A stretch of DNA of 64,000 nt from Actinophytocola sp044466355 (GCF_044466355.1 NZ_JBITMQ010000003.1:248001-312000), one strand, 5' to 3'. Shown: positions 44,825-55,157, numbered from the stretch's first letter. Program-made: numbers and translations. The notes: generated by a model from the sequence alone, not told the origin.

Positions 44825-47527
44825 ATGCCCGCCGAGGAGCAGGACCCGTTCGACTATCCCAGGGACTGGGAGGCCGACGTGGTGCTGTCCGACGGCGGCA
44901 CCGTGCACCTGCGGCCCATCGTGCCCAGCGACGCCGACGCGTTGCTCGCCTTCCACGGCCGCATGTCCGAACGCACTCGCTACCTGCGCTACTTCGGCGC
45001 CTACCCGCAGATCCCGCCGAAGGACCTGAAACGGTTCACGACCGTCGACCACCACGACCGGGTCGCGTTCGTCGCCCTGCTCGGCGACGACATCGTCGCG
45101 GTCGCCCGGTACGAGCGGATCGACGGCGGGCCGTCCGCCGAGGTCGCGTTCGTCGTCGAGGACCGGCACCAGAGCCGCGGCCTCGGGCCGATCTTCCTCG
45201 AGCACCTCGCCGCCGCGGCCCGCGAGGTCGGCATCGAGCGGTTCACCGCCGAGGTGCTCGCCGAGAACTCCGCCATGCTGGGCGTGTTCCGCGCGGCCGG
45301 CTACCAGGTCGCCCGCGAGATGGAGGAGGGCGTCTTCCACCTGGAGTTCGCCATCGACCCGACCGAGGAGTCCGTCGCCGTCGCGCGGTCGCGGGAGCAG
45401 GCGGCCGAGGCCCGCAGCGTGCACAACCTGCTCCACCCGCGCTCGGTCGCGTTGATCGGTGCCTCCACCGACCCGGACAAGATCGGCTACGCGGTGCTCG
45501 GGAACCTGCTGCGCGCGGGCTTCGCCGGGCCCGTCTTCCCGGTGAACGCCGAGCACCGGTCGGTGCGGGGCGTGCGTGCCTACGCGAGCGTGCTGGACAT
45601 CCCCGACCCCGTCGACCTCGCGGTGGTCGCCGTGCCCGCCGAGCACATGGACGACGTCATGGACGCCTGTCTCGCCAAGGGCGTCAAGGCGCTCGTGGTG
45701 ATCTCGTCCGGCTTCAGCGACGCCGGGCCCGACGGCGAGGGCGCCGAACGCAGGCTGGTCGCCGAGGCCAGGGCACATGGCATGCGCGTGGTCGGCCCCA
45801 ACGCGCTCGGCGTGGTCAACACCGACCCGGCCGTGCGCCTCAACGCGACGCTCGCGCCGAAGCTGCCCGGCCGGGGCCGCACCGGGTTCTTCAGCCAGTC
45901 CGGCGCCCTCGGCACCGCGATCCTGGCCGACGCGGCCGCCCGCGGGCTCGGGCTGTCGACGTTCGTGTCCGCGGGCAACCGCGCCGACGTGTCCGGCAAC
46001 GACCTGCTGCAGTACTGGGAGACCGACCCGGCGACCGACGTCGTGCTGCTGTACCTGGAGTCGTTCGGCAACCCACGCAAGTTCGCGCGGCTCGCGCGCA
46101 GGCTCGGCCGGGTCAAGCCGATCGTCGCGGTGAAGTCCGGGCGCAACGCGGTGCTGCCCGCGTTGGCCGCGACGTCGGTGGACGTCGACGAGGCCAGCGT
46201 GGCCGCCCTGTTCGAGCAGGCCGGTGTCATCCGCGTCGAGTCGATCGCACAGCTCTTCGACACCGCGTTGCTGCTCGCGCACCAGCCGCTGCCGCGCGGC
46301 GGGCGGGTCGCGGTCGTCGGCAACTCGTCCGCGATCGGGGTGCTGGCCGCGGACGCCGCGCTGGGCCAGGGCCTAGAACTCGCGGGCGCCCCGGTGGACG
46401 TTGGCGTGTCGGCAGGGCCCGGCGCGCTCGCCGCGGCGGTCCGCGAGCAGTTGCGCGGCGACCACGTCGACGCGCTGGTCGTGGTGTTCGTGCCGCCGCT
46501 GTCGACGCCCGGCGCCGAGTACGCGCGGGCGTTGCGCGACGCGGCCGACGAGGAGGGCGGCGCCAAACCGATCGTGTCGACCTTCCTCGCCACGGAAGGG
46601 ATTCCGGCCGAGCTGGCGGTGCGGAGCGGGGACGGCGCACCCGCCCGCGGTTCCATCCCGTCGTACCCGAGCCCGGAACGTGCCGTGCTCGCGCTGGCCC
46701 GCGCGACCAGGTACGCGGCGTGGCGGTCCGCGCCGCAGGGGCAGCTGGTGCGGCCCGACGACGTGGACGTCGACACCGCCCGCGACCTGGTCCAGACCCG
46801 CCTGTCCGATGTGGACGAGGACCTGGTCGAGCTGACCGACGCCGAGGCCGTTCACCTGCTTTCCTGCTACGGCATCGAGATCGCCCCGCACCAGGCGGTC
46901 ACGTCGGGCGACGAGGCGGTGGCCGCGGCCGACGAACTCGGTTACCCGGTGGCGGTGAAGGCCACCGGTGAGCGGTGGTGGCGGCGCCCCGACCTGGAGG
47001 GCGTGCGCCTCGACCTGGCGACGGCCGAGGCCGTGCGCGCCGCGTACGCCGACCTCGTGGCACTGACCGAGGTCGCCGACATATATGTGCAACGCATGGC
47101 ACGCAAGGGGATCGGCTGCTCCATCGGGCTGCGCGACGACCCGTCGTTCGGCACGCTCGTCTCGTTCGGACTGTCCGGTGTGGTCTCCGACCTGCTCGGC
47201 GACCGGGCGTACCGCGCCGTCCCGCTCACCGACGTGGACGCCGCCGCGCTGGTCCGCGCCCCGAAGGCGGCGCCGCTGCTGACCGGCTACCGCGGCACCG
47301 AACCGGCCGACCTGGACGCGCTGGCGGACCTGGTGTTGCGGGTCGCGGCACTCGCCGAGGACGTGCCGCAGGTGCGGTGGCTCGCGCTGGAGCCGATCCT
47401 GGCGGCTCCCACGGGCGCGCAGGCCGTCGGGGCACGGGTGAAGGTCGGGCCGCCGCCGTCGCGGCAGGACAGCGGCCCGCGCAGGCTGCGGTCGCTCACT
47501 TTCCGCCGAACGGAGCTTGCGGAGTGA
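44825..47527 (+). CDS. pat: GNAT / NDP-forming acyl-CoA synthetase fusion, protein lysine acetyltransferase
   Basis: A 900-residue protein. An N-terminal GNAT domain (about 20-180; acetyl-CoA loop QSRGLGPIF) is followed by CoA-binding (about 205-330), succinyl-CoA ligase-like (about 340-640) and ATP-grasp (about 670-880) domains. The GNAT-first order is that described for Streptomyces PatA; in enterobacterial Pat the GNAT is last. The usual glycine-rich TNAGGxG loop is replaced by GNSSAIG, which suggests the synthetase part is regulatory rather than catalytic; this is inference. It is coupled to acuC. The stop codon lies inside a 30-bp tandem repeat. Confidence 0.9.
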   Translation: MPAEEQDPFDYPRDWEADVVLSDGGTVHLRPIVPSDADALLAFHGRMSERTRYLRYFGAYPQIPPKDLKRFTTVDHHDRVAFVALLGDDIVAVARYERIDGGPSAEVAFVVEDRHQSRGLGPIFLEHLAAAAREVGIERFTAEVLAENSAMLGVFRAAGYQVAREMEEGVFHLEFAIDPTEESVAVARSREQAAEARSVHNLLHPRSVALIGASTDPDKIGYAVLGNLLRAGFAGPVFPVNAEHRSVRGVRAYASVLDIPDPVDLAVVAVPAEHMDDVMDACLAKGVKALVVISSGFSDAGPDGEGAERRLVAEARAHGMRVVGPNALGVVNTDPAVRLNATLAPKLPGRGRTGFFSQSGALGTAILADAAARGLGLSTFVSAGNRADVSGNDLLQYWETDPATDVVLLYLESFGNPRKFARLARRLGRVKPIVAVKSGRNAVLPALAATSVDVDEASVAALFEQAGVIRVESIAQLFDTALLLAHQPLPRGGRVAVVGNSSAIGVLAADAALGQGLELAGAPVDVGVSAGPGALAAAVREQLRGDHVDALVVVFVPPLSTPGAEYARALRDAADEEGGAKPIVSTFLATEGIPAELAVRSGDGAPARGSIPSYPSPERAVLALARATRYAAWRSAPQGQLVRPDDVDVDTARDLVQTRLSDVDEDLVELTDAEAVHLLSCYGIEIAPHQAVTSGDEAVAAADELGYPVAVKATGERWWRRPDLEGVRLDLATAEAVRAAYADLVALTEVADIYVQRMARKGIGCSIGLRDDPSFGTLVSFGLSGVVSDLLGDRAYRAVPLTDVDAAALVRAPKAAPLLTGYRGTEPADLDALADLVLRVAALAEDVPQVRWLALEPILAAPTGAQAVGARVKVGPPPSRQDSGPRRLRSLTFRRTELAE

Positions 47528-47596
47528 GCATTCGCACGAACGGAGCTTGCGGAGTGAGCATTCGCACGAACGGAGCTTGCGGAGTGAGCTTTCCTA
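47507..47596 (+). repeat. Three tandem 30-bp repeats at the pat 3' end
   Basis: Unit CGAACGGAGCTTGCGGAGTG plus AGCATTCGCA: two perfect copies and one degenerate. The pat stop TGA is in the first copy. The GGAGCTTGCGGAG core is shared with the roughly 80-bp repeats and other single copies in the window. Confidence 0.9.
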
Positions 47597-47657
47597 CGAA
47601 AGTAGGGTTTGCCGGCCGGTGTGCAACCGGCCGTGCGGCGCGGTTCGTCCTTCGGAC

Positions 47658-48146
47658 ATGAAACGCCTAGGAACCGTTGTTGGCGCCGGCGTTCTGCTCT
47701 TGCTCGCGAGCGCGTGCGCCAACCCGCAGGAGAGCCAGGAGCCGGGCACCGGCTCGACCACGACGGCGGAGTCGACGGCGGAGTCGACGGCGCCATCGAC
47801 CACACCCGATCGTCAGCCCGCGCGGACGCCGCCCAGCGGCGGCGCCAAGGTGCCCACGGCCCAGATCGACGACTCTTCGTTGCCGAAGGGTTACCCACAG
47901 TTGGTGTGGACCGAGGACGAGGGCACGTCGATCGGCGTGGTCGCCCAGGAGGGCGGCTGCGGGAAGGCCAGTGTCGAGATCCCGGAACAGAGCGACAAGC
48001 AGGTCGTGGTGCTCATGGTGGAGACCATCCCCGCCAAGCCGCAGGCATGCACGATGGACCTGCGTTACCCGAAGATCACCTCCGAGCTGGACGCGCCGCT
48101 GGGGGACCGCACGGTGGTGCTGAAGTCCGAGCAACGCAAGGCCTGA
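47658..48146 (+). CDS. Secreted lipoprotein of unknown function (paralogue 1)
   Basis: A 162-residue predicted lipoprotein: signal peptide MKRLGTVVGAGVLLLLASAC with the lipid-modified Cys at residue 20, a Thr/Ser/Pro-rich tether (about 25-65), then a domain of about 95 residues with two cysteines (GGCGKASVEI, QACTMDL). The domain aligns with that of the next gene (shared VP-AQ-D start, GC in the first half and a final L-D-PL-DR strand). A tandem duplication is likely. The start is after the 30-bp repeats; the longer frame reads through them. Function is unknown. Confidence 0.8.
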   Translation: MKRLGTVVGAGVLLLLASACANPQESQEPGTGSTTTAESTAESTAPSTTPDRQPARTPPSGGAKVPTAQIDDSSLPKGYPQLVWTEDEGTSIGVVAQEGGCGKASVEIPEQSDKQVVVLMVETIPAKPQACTMDLRYPKITSELDAPLGDRTVVLKSEQRKA

Positions 48147-48162
48147 CAGTCCCTCACCCCCT

Positions 48163-48200
48163 GATGCCCGGCCGCGTGCGCCCCCACGCGGCCGGGCATC
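48163..48200 (+). terminator. Terminator between the two lipoprotein genes
   Basis: GATGCCCGGCCGCGTG pairs perfectly with CACGCGGCCGGGCATC across a 6-base loop, 16 bp after the first lipoprotein stop. The second lipoprotein therefore probably has its own promoter. Confidence 0.85.
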
Positions 48201-48242
48201 GTCTCGTGCAACCGTCGCGGGTGCGGCTACCGTCCTTTCCCC

Positions 48243-48842
48243 ATGAGGGCATTGCTGACCACCGCCACCGCCGCGCTCGCACTGGGTGTGCTGGCCGGGT
48301 GCGGGGACGCGTCCACCCCTGCCGCGTCCGACCAGACCACCACCACGACGACGACCTCGACGACCTCGGCGCCGCCGTCGAAGACACCGCCCGAGACGCC
48401 GACCCCGTCCGATGTGCCGCCGACACAGCCGGAGCCGTCGGCGGGCAAGCCGCAGAACCCGTCGAGTGGCACACCGCGGATCACCATCGACCAGGGCGAG
48501 ATCGTGGTCCCACCCGGCCTGACCCAGGTGCCCGCTGCGCAGGTCGACGCGTCGGCCGTGCCCGACTACTACGGCGAGCACCGCGGCAAGGTCTGGCTGC
48601 ACGCGGACGGGTTCACGCTGGAGACGATCGCCTACGCGAGCAGCGGCTGCACCAGTGCGGAGGCCGTGGTCGTCGACCAGGCCGCCAACGCGGTGAAGAT
48701 CATCCTGCGGCCGCTGGACCAGCCGCCGGGCGGCAAGCCGGACGACTCGATCTGCGCGACAGTCATGACGCCGCTGCCGGTGACGGTCACCCTCGACCAG
48801 CCGTTGCAGGACCGGAAGATCCTGCTGTCGGCCGGTCGCTGA
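48243..48842 (+). CDS. Secreted lipoprotein of unknown function (paralogue 2)
   Basis: A 199-residue lipoprotein with signal peptide MRALLTTATAALALGVLAGC (lipobox LAGC), a long Thr-rich tether with TTTTTTSTTSAPPSKTPPET-like composition, and a domain of about 105 residues. That domain has cysteines in SSGCTSAEAVV and SICATVM and ends LQDRKILLSAGR. It is similar in layout to the preceding lipoprotein. It is convergent with the fumarase gene with no gap between the stops. Function is unknown. Confidence 0.82.
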   Translation: MRALLTTATAALALGVLAGCGDASTPAASDQTTTTTTTSTTSAPPSKTPPETPTPSDVPPTQPEPSAGKPQNPSSGTPRITIDQGEIVVPPGLTQVPAAQVDASAVPDYYGEHRGKVWLHADGFTLETIAYASSGCTSAEAVVVDQAANAVKIILRPLDQPPGGKPDDSICATVMTPLPVTVTLDQPLQDRKILLSAGR

Positions 48843-50510
<1,668 letters not shown>

Positions 50511-50616
50511 CTTGGGGACTCCTGTGTCAGTGGCGGGATTCCCTGACGTTACCGCGCTGGCTGCGTGGGGCGGAGTGTGGTGTTCCTCGCTGCGTGGGGG
50601 CTGAGGGGCTGTCCGG

Positions 50617-50820
50617 TTCGGGCGTGTTGTGGTTTGGCATGGATGGGGTGCCCTCCGGGGGTCCTCGCCGGACGGGCAAGTCTCGGGGAGGGGGCCTCAC
50701 GATTTGGGCGTGTTGTGGTTTGGCATGGATGGGGTCTGCCCTCCGGGGGGTCCTCGCCGGACGGGCTGATCTCGGGGAGGGGGCCTCACGATTCGGGCTT
50801 GTTGAGATTTGGCATGGATG
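50617..50820 (+). repeat. Tandem 86-89-bp repeats upstream of the fumarase gene
   Basis: Two near-identical units (50617-50702 and 50703-50791) and the start of a third (50792 on) share GGCGTGTTGTGGTTTGGCAT at their head and GGGGAGGGGGCCTCACGA at their tail. The third unit runs into the nested hairpin. Part of the unit (GGGCTGATCTCGGG and what follows) is also found after recX. Confidence 0.85.
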
Positions 50821-50963
50821 GGTCTGCCTGCCCTCCCGTCGACCTCCCTCCGGGCTATCACACCGCGTCAAGGGGCCGGTGTTTCGTGTACGGGGTGTTT
50901 CGGGTTGGCCCCTTGACACGGTGTGATCGGGCTTCGCCAGGTCGACGGGAGGGCAGGCAGGCC
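50821..50963 (+). repeat. 143-nt nested hairpin element
   Basis: The outer arms 50821-50845 and 50939-50963 are 25 bp with one mismatch, a wobble pair in RNA. The inner arms 50857-50877 and 50907-50927 are 21 bp with one mismatch. Between them are unpaired internal segments, and the apical loop is 29 bases. The right outer arm plus TTTGTGGGCT is shared with the recX hairpin. It could act as an RNA structure, a terminator or the terminal inverted repeat of a small non-autonomous element. Confidence 0.8.
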
Positions 50964-51359
50964 GTCTTTGTGGGCTGCGCCCGGCTTGTGCACGGGGTGC
51001 TGGCCCGCGCAGCGGGCCGCCTTGTGCATGGCCGAGCTTGATCAAAGCGTCCTTCGGGCGCTGGGGTGGGCGTAACCACGCTGGGTCGGGAACCGTCCGC
51101 ACCGTGGGGGGTTTGGGGGGCTCGGCCCCCCAGCATTACACCTCGAGGCCACCGGGAAGCGCGGCCCCGCGCGCGAACAGGGGGGCCTAGCCGAGAGGCC
51201 GCGGCAGCCCCCGGCTGCCGCGACCTCCCGTTGGTAGGCGATCACGGATGGTGATGAAGCATCCGCATCGCGTAGTCCAGTGCCTAGACCGTGCCGTGGT
51301 GTGCGTCACGTGTCAATGGGTTCTCGCTTGCTGGACGTACTCGATGCGGAATTGGTTGC
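50964..51359. other. Intergenic region between hairpin element and sigB
   Basis: About 400 bases without a supported gene. It contains the tail of the repeat element (to about 51030), then GC-rich sequence with several short inverted repeats (for example around 51180-51230, GGCAGCCCC/CGGCTGCC) that may terminate the minus-strand sigB gene. Open frames here have no Shine-Dalgarno and overlap repeats. Confidence 0.5.
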
Positions 51360-52328
51360 TCAGCTTGCGTAGGCCCGTAGCTTCTCGGCGCGTTCGCCCT
51401 GGCGGAGCTTGCTCATGACCTCGCGTTCGATCTGGCGGACGCGTTCGCGGGAGAGGCCGAAGCGCTTGCCGATCTGGTCGAGCGTGTGGGGCTGTCCGTC
51501 GTCGAGGCCGTAGCGGAGGCGGATCACCGACTGCTCGCGGTCGTCGAGGGTGGCCAGGACCCTGCGGAGGTCGTCCTGCAGGAGGCCGGAGATGACCGCG
51601 CTCTCGGCGTCCGTGGCCTCGCCGTCCTCGATGAAGTCGCCGAGGGGGGCGTCTTCCTCGGAGCCGACGGGCATGTCGAGGCTCACCGGGTCGCGGGCGT
51701 GGTCGAGGAGGTCCGCCACCTTCTCCGGGGTGAGGCCCACCTCGTTCGCCAGTTCCTCGTTGGTGGCCTCGCGGCCCAGCTGCTGGTGCAGGTCACGCTT
51801 GATGCGGGCCAGCTTGTTGACCTGCTCCACCAGGTGGACGGGGAGCCGGATGGTGCGGCTCTGGTCGGCCATGCCCCTGGTGATCGCCTGGCGGATCCAC
51901 CACGTGGCGTACGTGGAGAACTTGAAACCCTTGGTGTAGTCGAACTTCTCGACCGCGCGGATGAGGCCGAGGTTGCCTTCCTGGATGAGGTCCAGGAGCG
52001 GCATGCCACGCCCGGTGTAGCGCTTGGCGAGCGACACGACCAGCCGGAGGTTCGCCTCCAGCAGGTGGTTCTTCGCCAGGTGCCCGTCGTTGACGAGCTG
52101 GCGCAGTTCGGCGCGGCGGGTACTGTCGAGCTTGTCAGCGCTGTCGAGCATGTGTTGCGCGAACACACCCGCCTCGATGCGCTTGGCGAGCTCGACCTCC
52201 TGAGCCGCGGTCAACAGCGCGGTCCGGCCGATGCCGTTGAGGTACACGCGGACCAGGTCGGCCGCGGGGCCCTGGGCATCGAGGTCGATCTCGCTGGGCT
52301 CCGGCTCGCGTTGCTGTGGGACCGTCAT
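51360..52328 (-). CDS. sigB: RNA polymerase sigma factor SigB (sigma-70 group 1/2)
   Basis: A 322-residue sigma factor with all core regions: 1.2 (DLVRVYLNGIGRTALLTAAQ), 2 (GLIRAVEKFDYTKGFKFSTY, ATWWIRQAI), 3 and 4 (LDQIGKRFGLSRERVRQIER). It lacks the long acidic N-terminal extension of the principal SigA/HrdB, so it is the SigB-type non-essential homologue. ATG 52328 has GGAGGGAGAG. The 215-bp upstream region holds the promoter; I could not assign its sigma class. ideR lies about 9 kb away; the two are adjacent in mycobacteria. Confidence 0.92.
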   Translation of the reverse strand: MTVPQQREPEPSEIDLDAQGPAADLVRVYLNGIGRTALLTAAQEVELAKRIEAGVFAQHMLDSADKLDSTRRAELRQLVNDGHLAKNHLLEANLRLVVSLAKRYTGRGMPLLDLIQEGNLGLIRAVEKFDYTKGFKFSTYATWWIRQAITRGMADQSRTIRLPVHLVEQVNKLARIKRDLHQQLGREATNEELANEVGLTPEKVADLLDHARDPVSLDMPVGSEEDAPLGDFIEDGEATDAESAVISGLLQDDLRRVLATLDDREQSVIRLRYGLDDGQPHTLDQIGKRFGLSRERVRQIEREVMSKLRQGERAEKLRAYAS

Positions 52329-52543
52329 GCTCTCCCTCCCCCTTTCGCGGGCTGGTGTGTCCTGTGTCACACACCGGCCGTGTGTCCGGTGAGCCGCCTG
52401 GCGGTGGGTCGCCCTCGGTGGCTGGACACTCTGGAAAACGCCGTTGGGTCTCGATTCGTTCCCGAGATCTCAACTGGATGACGTCAGCCCCGCCACACCG
52501 GTTGCTCTACCAACCCTGAGGTTTTCCTGAGAGGCCGACGGGC

Positions 52544-52969
52544 TCAAACCTCGACGATGACGGTGAAAGGTCCGTCGTTCTCCGAGGCGACCGTCATCGC
52601 CGCGCGGAAACGGCCGGTCTCCACGTGTGCGCCGCGCGTGCGCAGCGCCGCGACGACCGCGTCGACGAGTGGCTCGGCGATCTCCGGGCGGGCGGCTTGT
52701 GTCCACGAGGGACGGCGGCCCTTGCGGGTGTCGCCGTACAACGTGAACTGGCTCACGACGAGCAAGGGGGCGCCCGTCGTGGCGCACGACTGTTCGTCGC
52801 GAAGTATGCGCAGTTCGTGCAGTTTGCGTGCCATCGTGTCGGCCTGGGCGATCGTGTCGGTGCCGGTGATGCCCAGCAGCACCAGCAGACCCGGCTCCTT
52901 GATCTCGCCGACCACGGAACCGTCGACCGTCACGCTCGCCGACAACACCCTCGCCACCACAGCACGCAC
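52544..52969 (-). CDS. dtd: D-aminoacyl-tRNA deacylase
   Basis: It hydrolyses D-aminoacyl- and Gly-mischarged tRNAs. The 141-residue protein is full length, with the cross-subunit catalytic motif SQFTLYGDTRKGRRPSW and a C-terminal NDGPFTVIVEV in place of the common GxPVT loop. MRAVVARVLSASVTV is the family N-terminus; the start is GTG. It is the first of two minus-strand genes ending before sigB. Confidence 0.94.
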   Translation of the reverse strand: MRAVVARVLSASVTVDGSVVGEIKEPGLLVLLGITGTDTIAQADTMARKLHELRILRDEQSCATTGAPLLVVSQFTLYGDTRKGRRPSWTQAARPEIAEPLVDAVVAALRTRGAHVETGRFRAAMTVASENDGPFTVIVEV

Positions 52970-53065
52970 GCCGGTGATGGTGTCAGGCTCACTCGCGCTC
53001 GTGGATCTCGACCCGGCTGACTCGGAGGGCGTGCCCTCGGTCCGCAGCCGTTCGATGCGTGACCG

Positions 53066-53827
53066 TCAGCGGCGGGCGATCAGGTGGTAGTAGCGCGCGG
53101 TGAGCAGGTGCGGCATGCGGTCGGCCAGCGCCAGCTCGAGCCGTTCCAGGTCGGCCATGAACGCCGGGTCGGCCGCGTCCTCCGCCGGGACCAGGTCGCT
53201 GACGCACCGCACGCCGTAACGCACGATCTCCGTCATACCCAGCTCGGCGAGCGTCGCCACGACCTCGCCGACCGTGCCCGGCGTGGACCACTCGTCGTCC
53301 ACGCCGTCCAGGCCGCGCAGGGCCCGTGCGGGTGAGCGGTCCCGCAGCACGGCCTGAGCCGGGCCGAAGTCCTCGTTCGGGCCGAGCACCGACAGCAGAC
53401 CCTCCGGGCGCAGCGGTGTGGTGATCGCCGCCAGCACGGCCTTCCGCTCCTCCGGCGACTCCGCGTAGTGCAGGAGGTTGTGGCACAGCACGAGGTCGAA
53501 GTCGTGGCCGGTGAACACCTCGGGCGCGTCGTGTGCGGCGGCCTGGACGACGTGCAGCCGGTCGGCCACCTCGTGTGCCTCGGCGGCGTGGATCGCGGCG
53601 TGCAGCATGGCGCCCGCCGGGTCCAGGACGGTGACCTCGTGGCCCTGTGCCGCGAGGCGGACCGCGGCCATGCCGTTGCCACCGGCCACGTCGAGGATCC
53701 GCACGGGCTCCGGATACAGGTGCCGCGCGAGGTTGGCCTCGGTGATCGTGTGCCGCAGGCGTTCCAGCGGGCTCTGGGGCCAATGCTGGAGGTGATCCAG
53801 TTGGGTCGCCAACCCGCTCAAGGTCAT
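53066..53827 (-). CDS. SAM-dependent methyltransferase (SmtA/CmoM-like)
   Basis: A 253-residue class I methyltransferase: motif I ILDVAGGNGMAAVRLA, acidic loop VTVLDPAGAML, and post-motif DFDLVLCHNLLHYAESPEER. The overall pattern, with LxxWPxSPLERLR near the start, recalls the SmtA/CmoM group that methylates a tRNA wobble uridine derivative. Without the complete Cmo pathway that specificity is uncertain. The ATG has AGAAGG four bases upstream. It is divergent from the DUF3099 gene. Confidence 0.85.
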   Translation of the reverse strand: MTLSGLATQLDHLQHWPQSPLERLRHTITEANLARHLYPEPVRILDVAGGNGMAAVRLAAQGHEVTVLDPAGAMLHAAIHAAEAHEVADRLHVVQAAAHDAPEVFTGHDFDLVLCHNLLHYAESPEERKAVLAAITTPLRPEGLLSVLGPNEDFGPAQAVLRDRSPARALRGLDGVDDEWSTPGTVGEVVATLAELGMTEIVRYGVRCVSDLVPAEDAADPAFMADLERLELALADRMPHLLTARYYHLIARR

Positions 53828-53926
53828 GAAACCTTCTTACCTGCTCGGGCCCCGCCGACCACGGACTTGTACCCGGATGGCGCAATCCCGGGCCAAAGGT
53901 GCGACCATAGAGAAGGAGGTGGTGTC

Positions 53927-54238
53927 GTGAAGTCCGAGCGGGACGACACCCCGGTTCTCATCACCGAGGCAGCGCCGTCGTACGAAGACGAGTACGCCGC
54001 GCGCAAACGCAAGTACCTGACGATGATGCTGCTGCGCCTGCCGTGTCTGATACTGGCGGGCGTCTTCTACCAGACGTGGTGGCTCGCGCTGGGGTTCGTG
54101 GTCCTGTCGATCCCGCTGCCGTGGATCGCGGTGCTGATCGCCAACGACCGGCCACCGCGCAAGGCGGAGCAGGTCAACCGCTACGAGCAGACACCGAGGA
54201 CGCTGGAGAACCGGGACCACCCGGTCATCGACGGCTGA
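53927..54238 (+). CDS. DUF3099 membrane protein
   Basis: A 103-residue protein with an acidic N-terminus (VKSERDDTPVLITEAAPSYE), two adjacent transmembrane helices (about 33-50 and 54-74) and a charged C-terminal tail. This is the actinobacterial DUF3099 layout. An AAGGAGGT Shine-Dalgarno seven bases before GTG makes the start firm. Function is unknown. It overlaps the convergent sugar kinase gene by 14 bp. Confidence 0.88.
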   Translation: MKSERDDTPVLITEAAPSYEDEYAARKRKYLTMMLLRLPCLILAGVFYQTWWLALGFVVLSIPLPWIAVLIANDRPPRKAEQVNRYEQTPRTLENRDHPVIDG

Positions 54239-55109
54239 CGGGGGCGGGCTGCGCGCCCACTCTGCCCACCGCCATGGCGCCCAGGCGCACGCCTGCCCGC
54301 AGACACTCCTGCGGCGTCCTGCCGTCGAGCAGCGCCGCCAGCAGTCCCGCGTCGAACGCGTCGCCCGCACCCGTGGAGTCCACGCAGTCGCCGGGCGCCG
54401 CGGGCACCGACACGATGCCCTCCTTGTCCACCCAGCTCGCCCCCGCCGGGCCGGTGGTGACCGCGACCGCGCCGACCCGGTCCAGCAGCGCCGTCGCGCT
54501 CGCCGGGTCCCGGGAACCGGTGAGCACCGCCAGCTCGTCCATGTTCGGCAGCAGCACGTCCACGTTCCGCAGTTCCTCCAGGAACAGCTCCGGGTCGGTG
54601 ATCAGCGCCGCCGCCTGCGGGTCCACGGACGTGGTCAGGCCCGCCCCGTGCGCGGCCGCCAGCATCGCGAGGCCCGCCTCGCGGGTCTCCTCGTCGAGCA
54701 GCACGTAGCCGGACAGGTGCAGGTGCCGCGCGTCCTTCAGGAGCGCGGGGTCGAGGTCGGTCGCGGCCAGGTTCTTGCCCGCGCCGCGGTCGGGCAGCAT
54801 GCTGCGCTGCCCGTCGTCGTCGACCAGGACAACCACACAGCAGGTCGCGGCGTCAGGATCAATTGTGAATGCGCACCGCACCCCGGTGGTGGTTAGCTCC
54901 TCGGATGCGCGCCGCCCTGCCACGTCGTCGCCCACCCGAGCCACCAGCGCCGTGTCGACCCCGCTGTACGCGAGCCACGCGGCCGTGTTCGCGCCGGCCC
55001 CACCGGTCGTGAGCGCGATCTTCGCCCTGGCGTCGCCGCCGTGCACGATCGAACCGGAATGAGAGGCGACCACGTCCAACGCGACGTCGCCAACGACCAC
55101 GATGCCCAC
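54225..55109 (-). CDS. PfkB-family sugar/nucleoside kinase (possible pseudouridine kinase)
   Basis: A 294-residue ribokinase-type kinase with the N-terminal VVVGDVALDVVASH, GGAGANTAAWLA and the C-terminal anion-hole/catalytic motif DSTGAGDAFDAGLLAALL. GTG 55109 with GGGAG is chosen; the frame continues into a dispersed repeat upstream. The kinase resembles PfkB enzymes often encoded beside psuG in actinomycetes, which would phosphorylate pseudouridine to the substrate of PsuG. Here psuG is 3.7 kb away with an ABC transporter and add between, so this assignment is inference. Confidence 0.88.
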   Translation of the reverse strand: MGIVVVGDVALDVVASHSGSIVHGGDARAKIALTTGGAGANTAAWLAYSGVDTALVARVGDDVAGRRASEELTTTGVRCAFTIDPDAATCCVVVLVDDDGQRSMLPDRGAGKNLAATDLDPALLKDARHLHLSGYVLLDEETREAGLAMLAAAHGAGLTTSVDPQAAALITDPELFLEELRNVDVLLPNMDELAVLTGSRDPASATALLDRVGAVAVTTGPAGASWVDKEGIVSVPAAPGDCVDSTGAGDAFDAGLLAALLDGRTPQECLRAGVRLGAMAVGRVGAQPAPVSRR

Positions 55110-55157
55110 GCCGCTCCCATCACCACGTACCAGGACGACAAACGAGACGATCCCGAT

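Noticed and set aside
47507..47596. 30-bp repeats as a CRISPR array
   Set aside because: The units are contiguous, overlap the pat stop codon and belong to a dispersed repeat family; no spacers are present.
50565..51041. 158-codon plus-strand frame after the fumarase start
   Set aside because: It reads straight through the tandem repeats and the nested hairpin; the Gly/Trp-repetitive translation reflects the repeats, not a gene.
52487..52520. tRNA D-arm-like sequence GGTTGGTAGAGCAACCGG on the minus strand upstream of sigB
   Set aside because: No acceptor stem, anticodon arm or T-arm can be built around it, so it is not a tRNA gene. A tRNA-derived scar cannot be shown.
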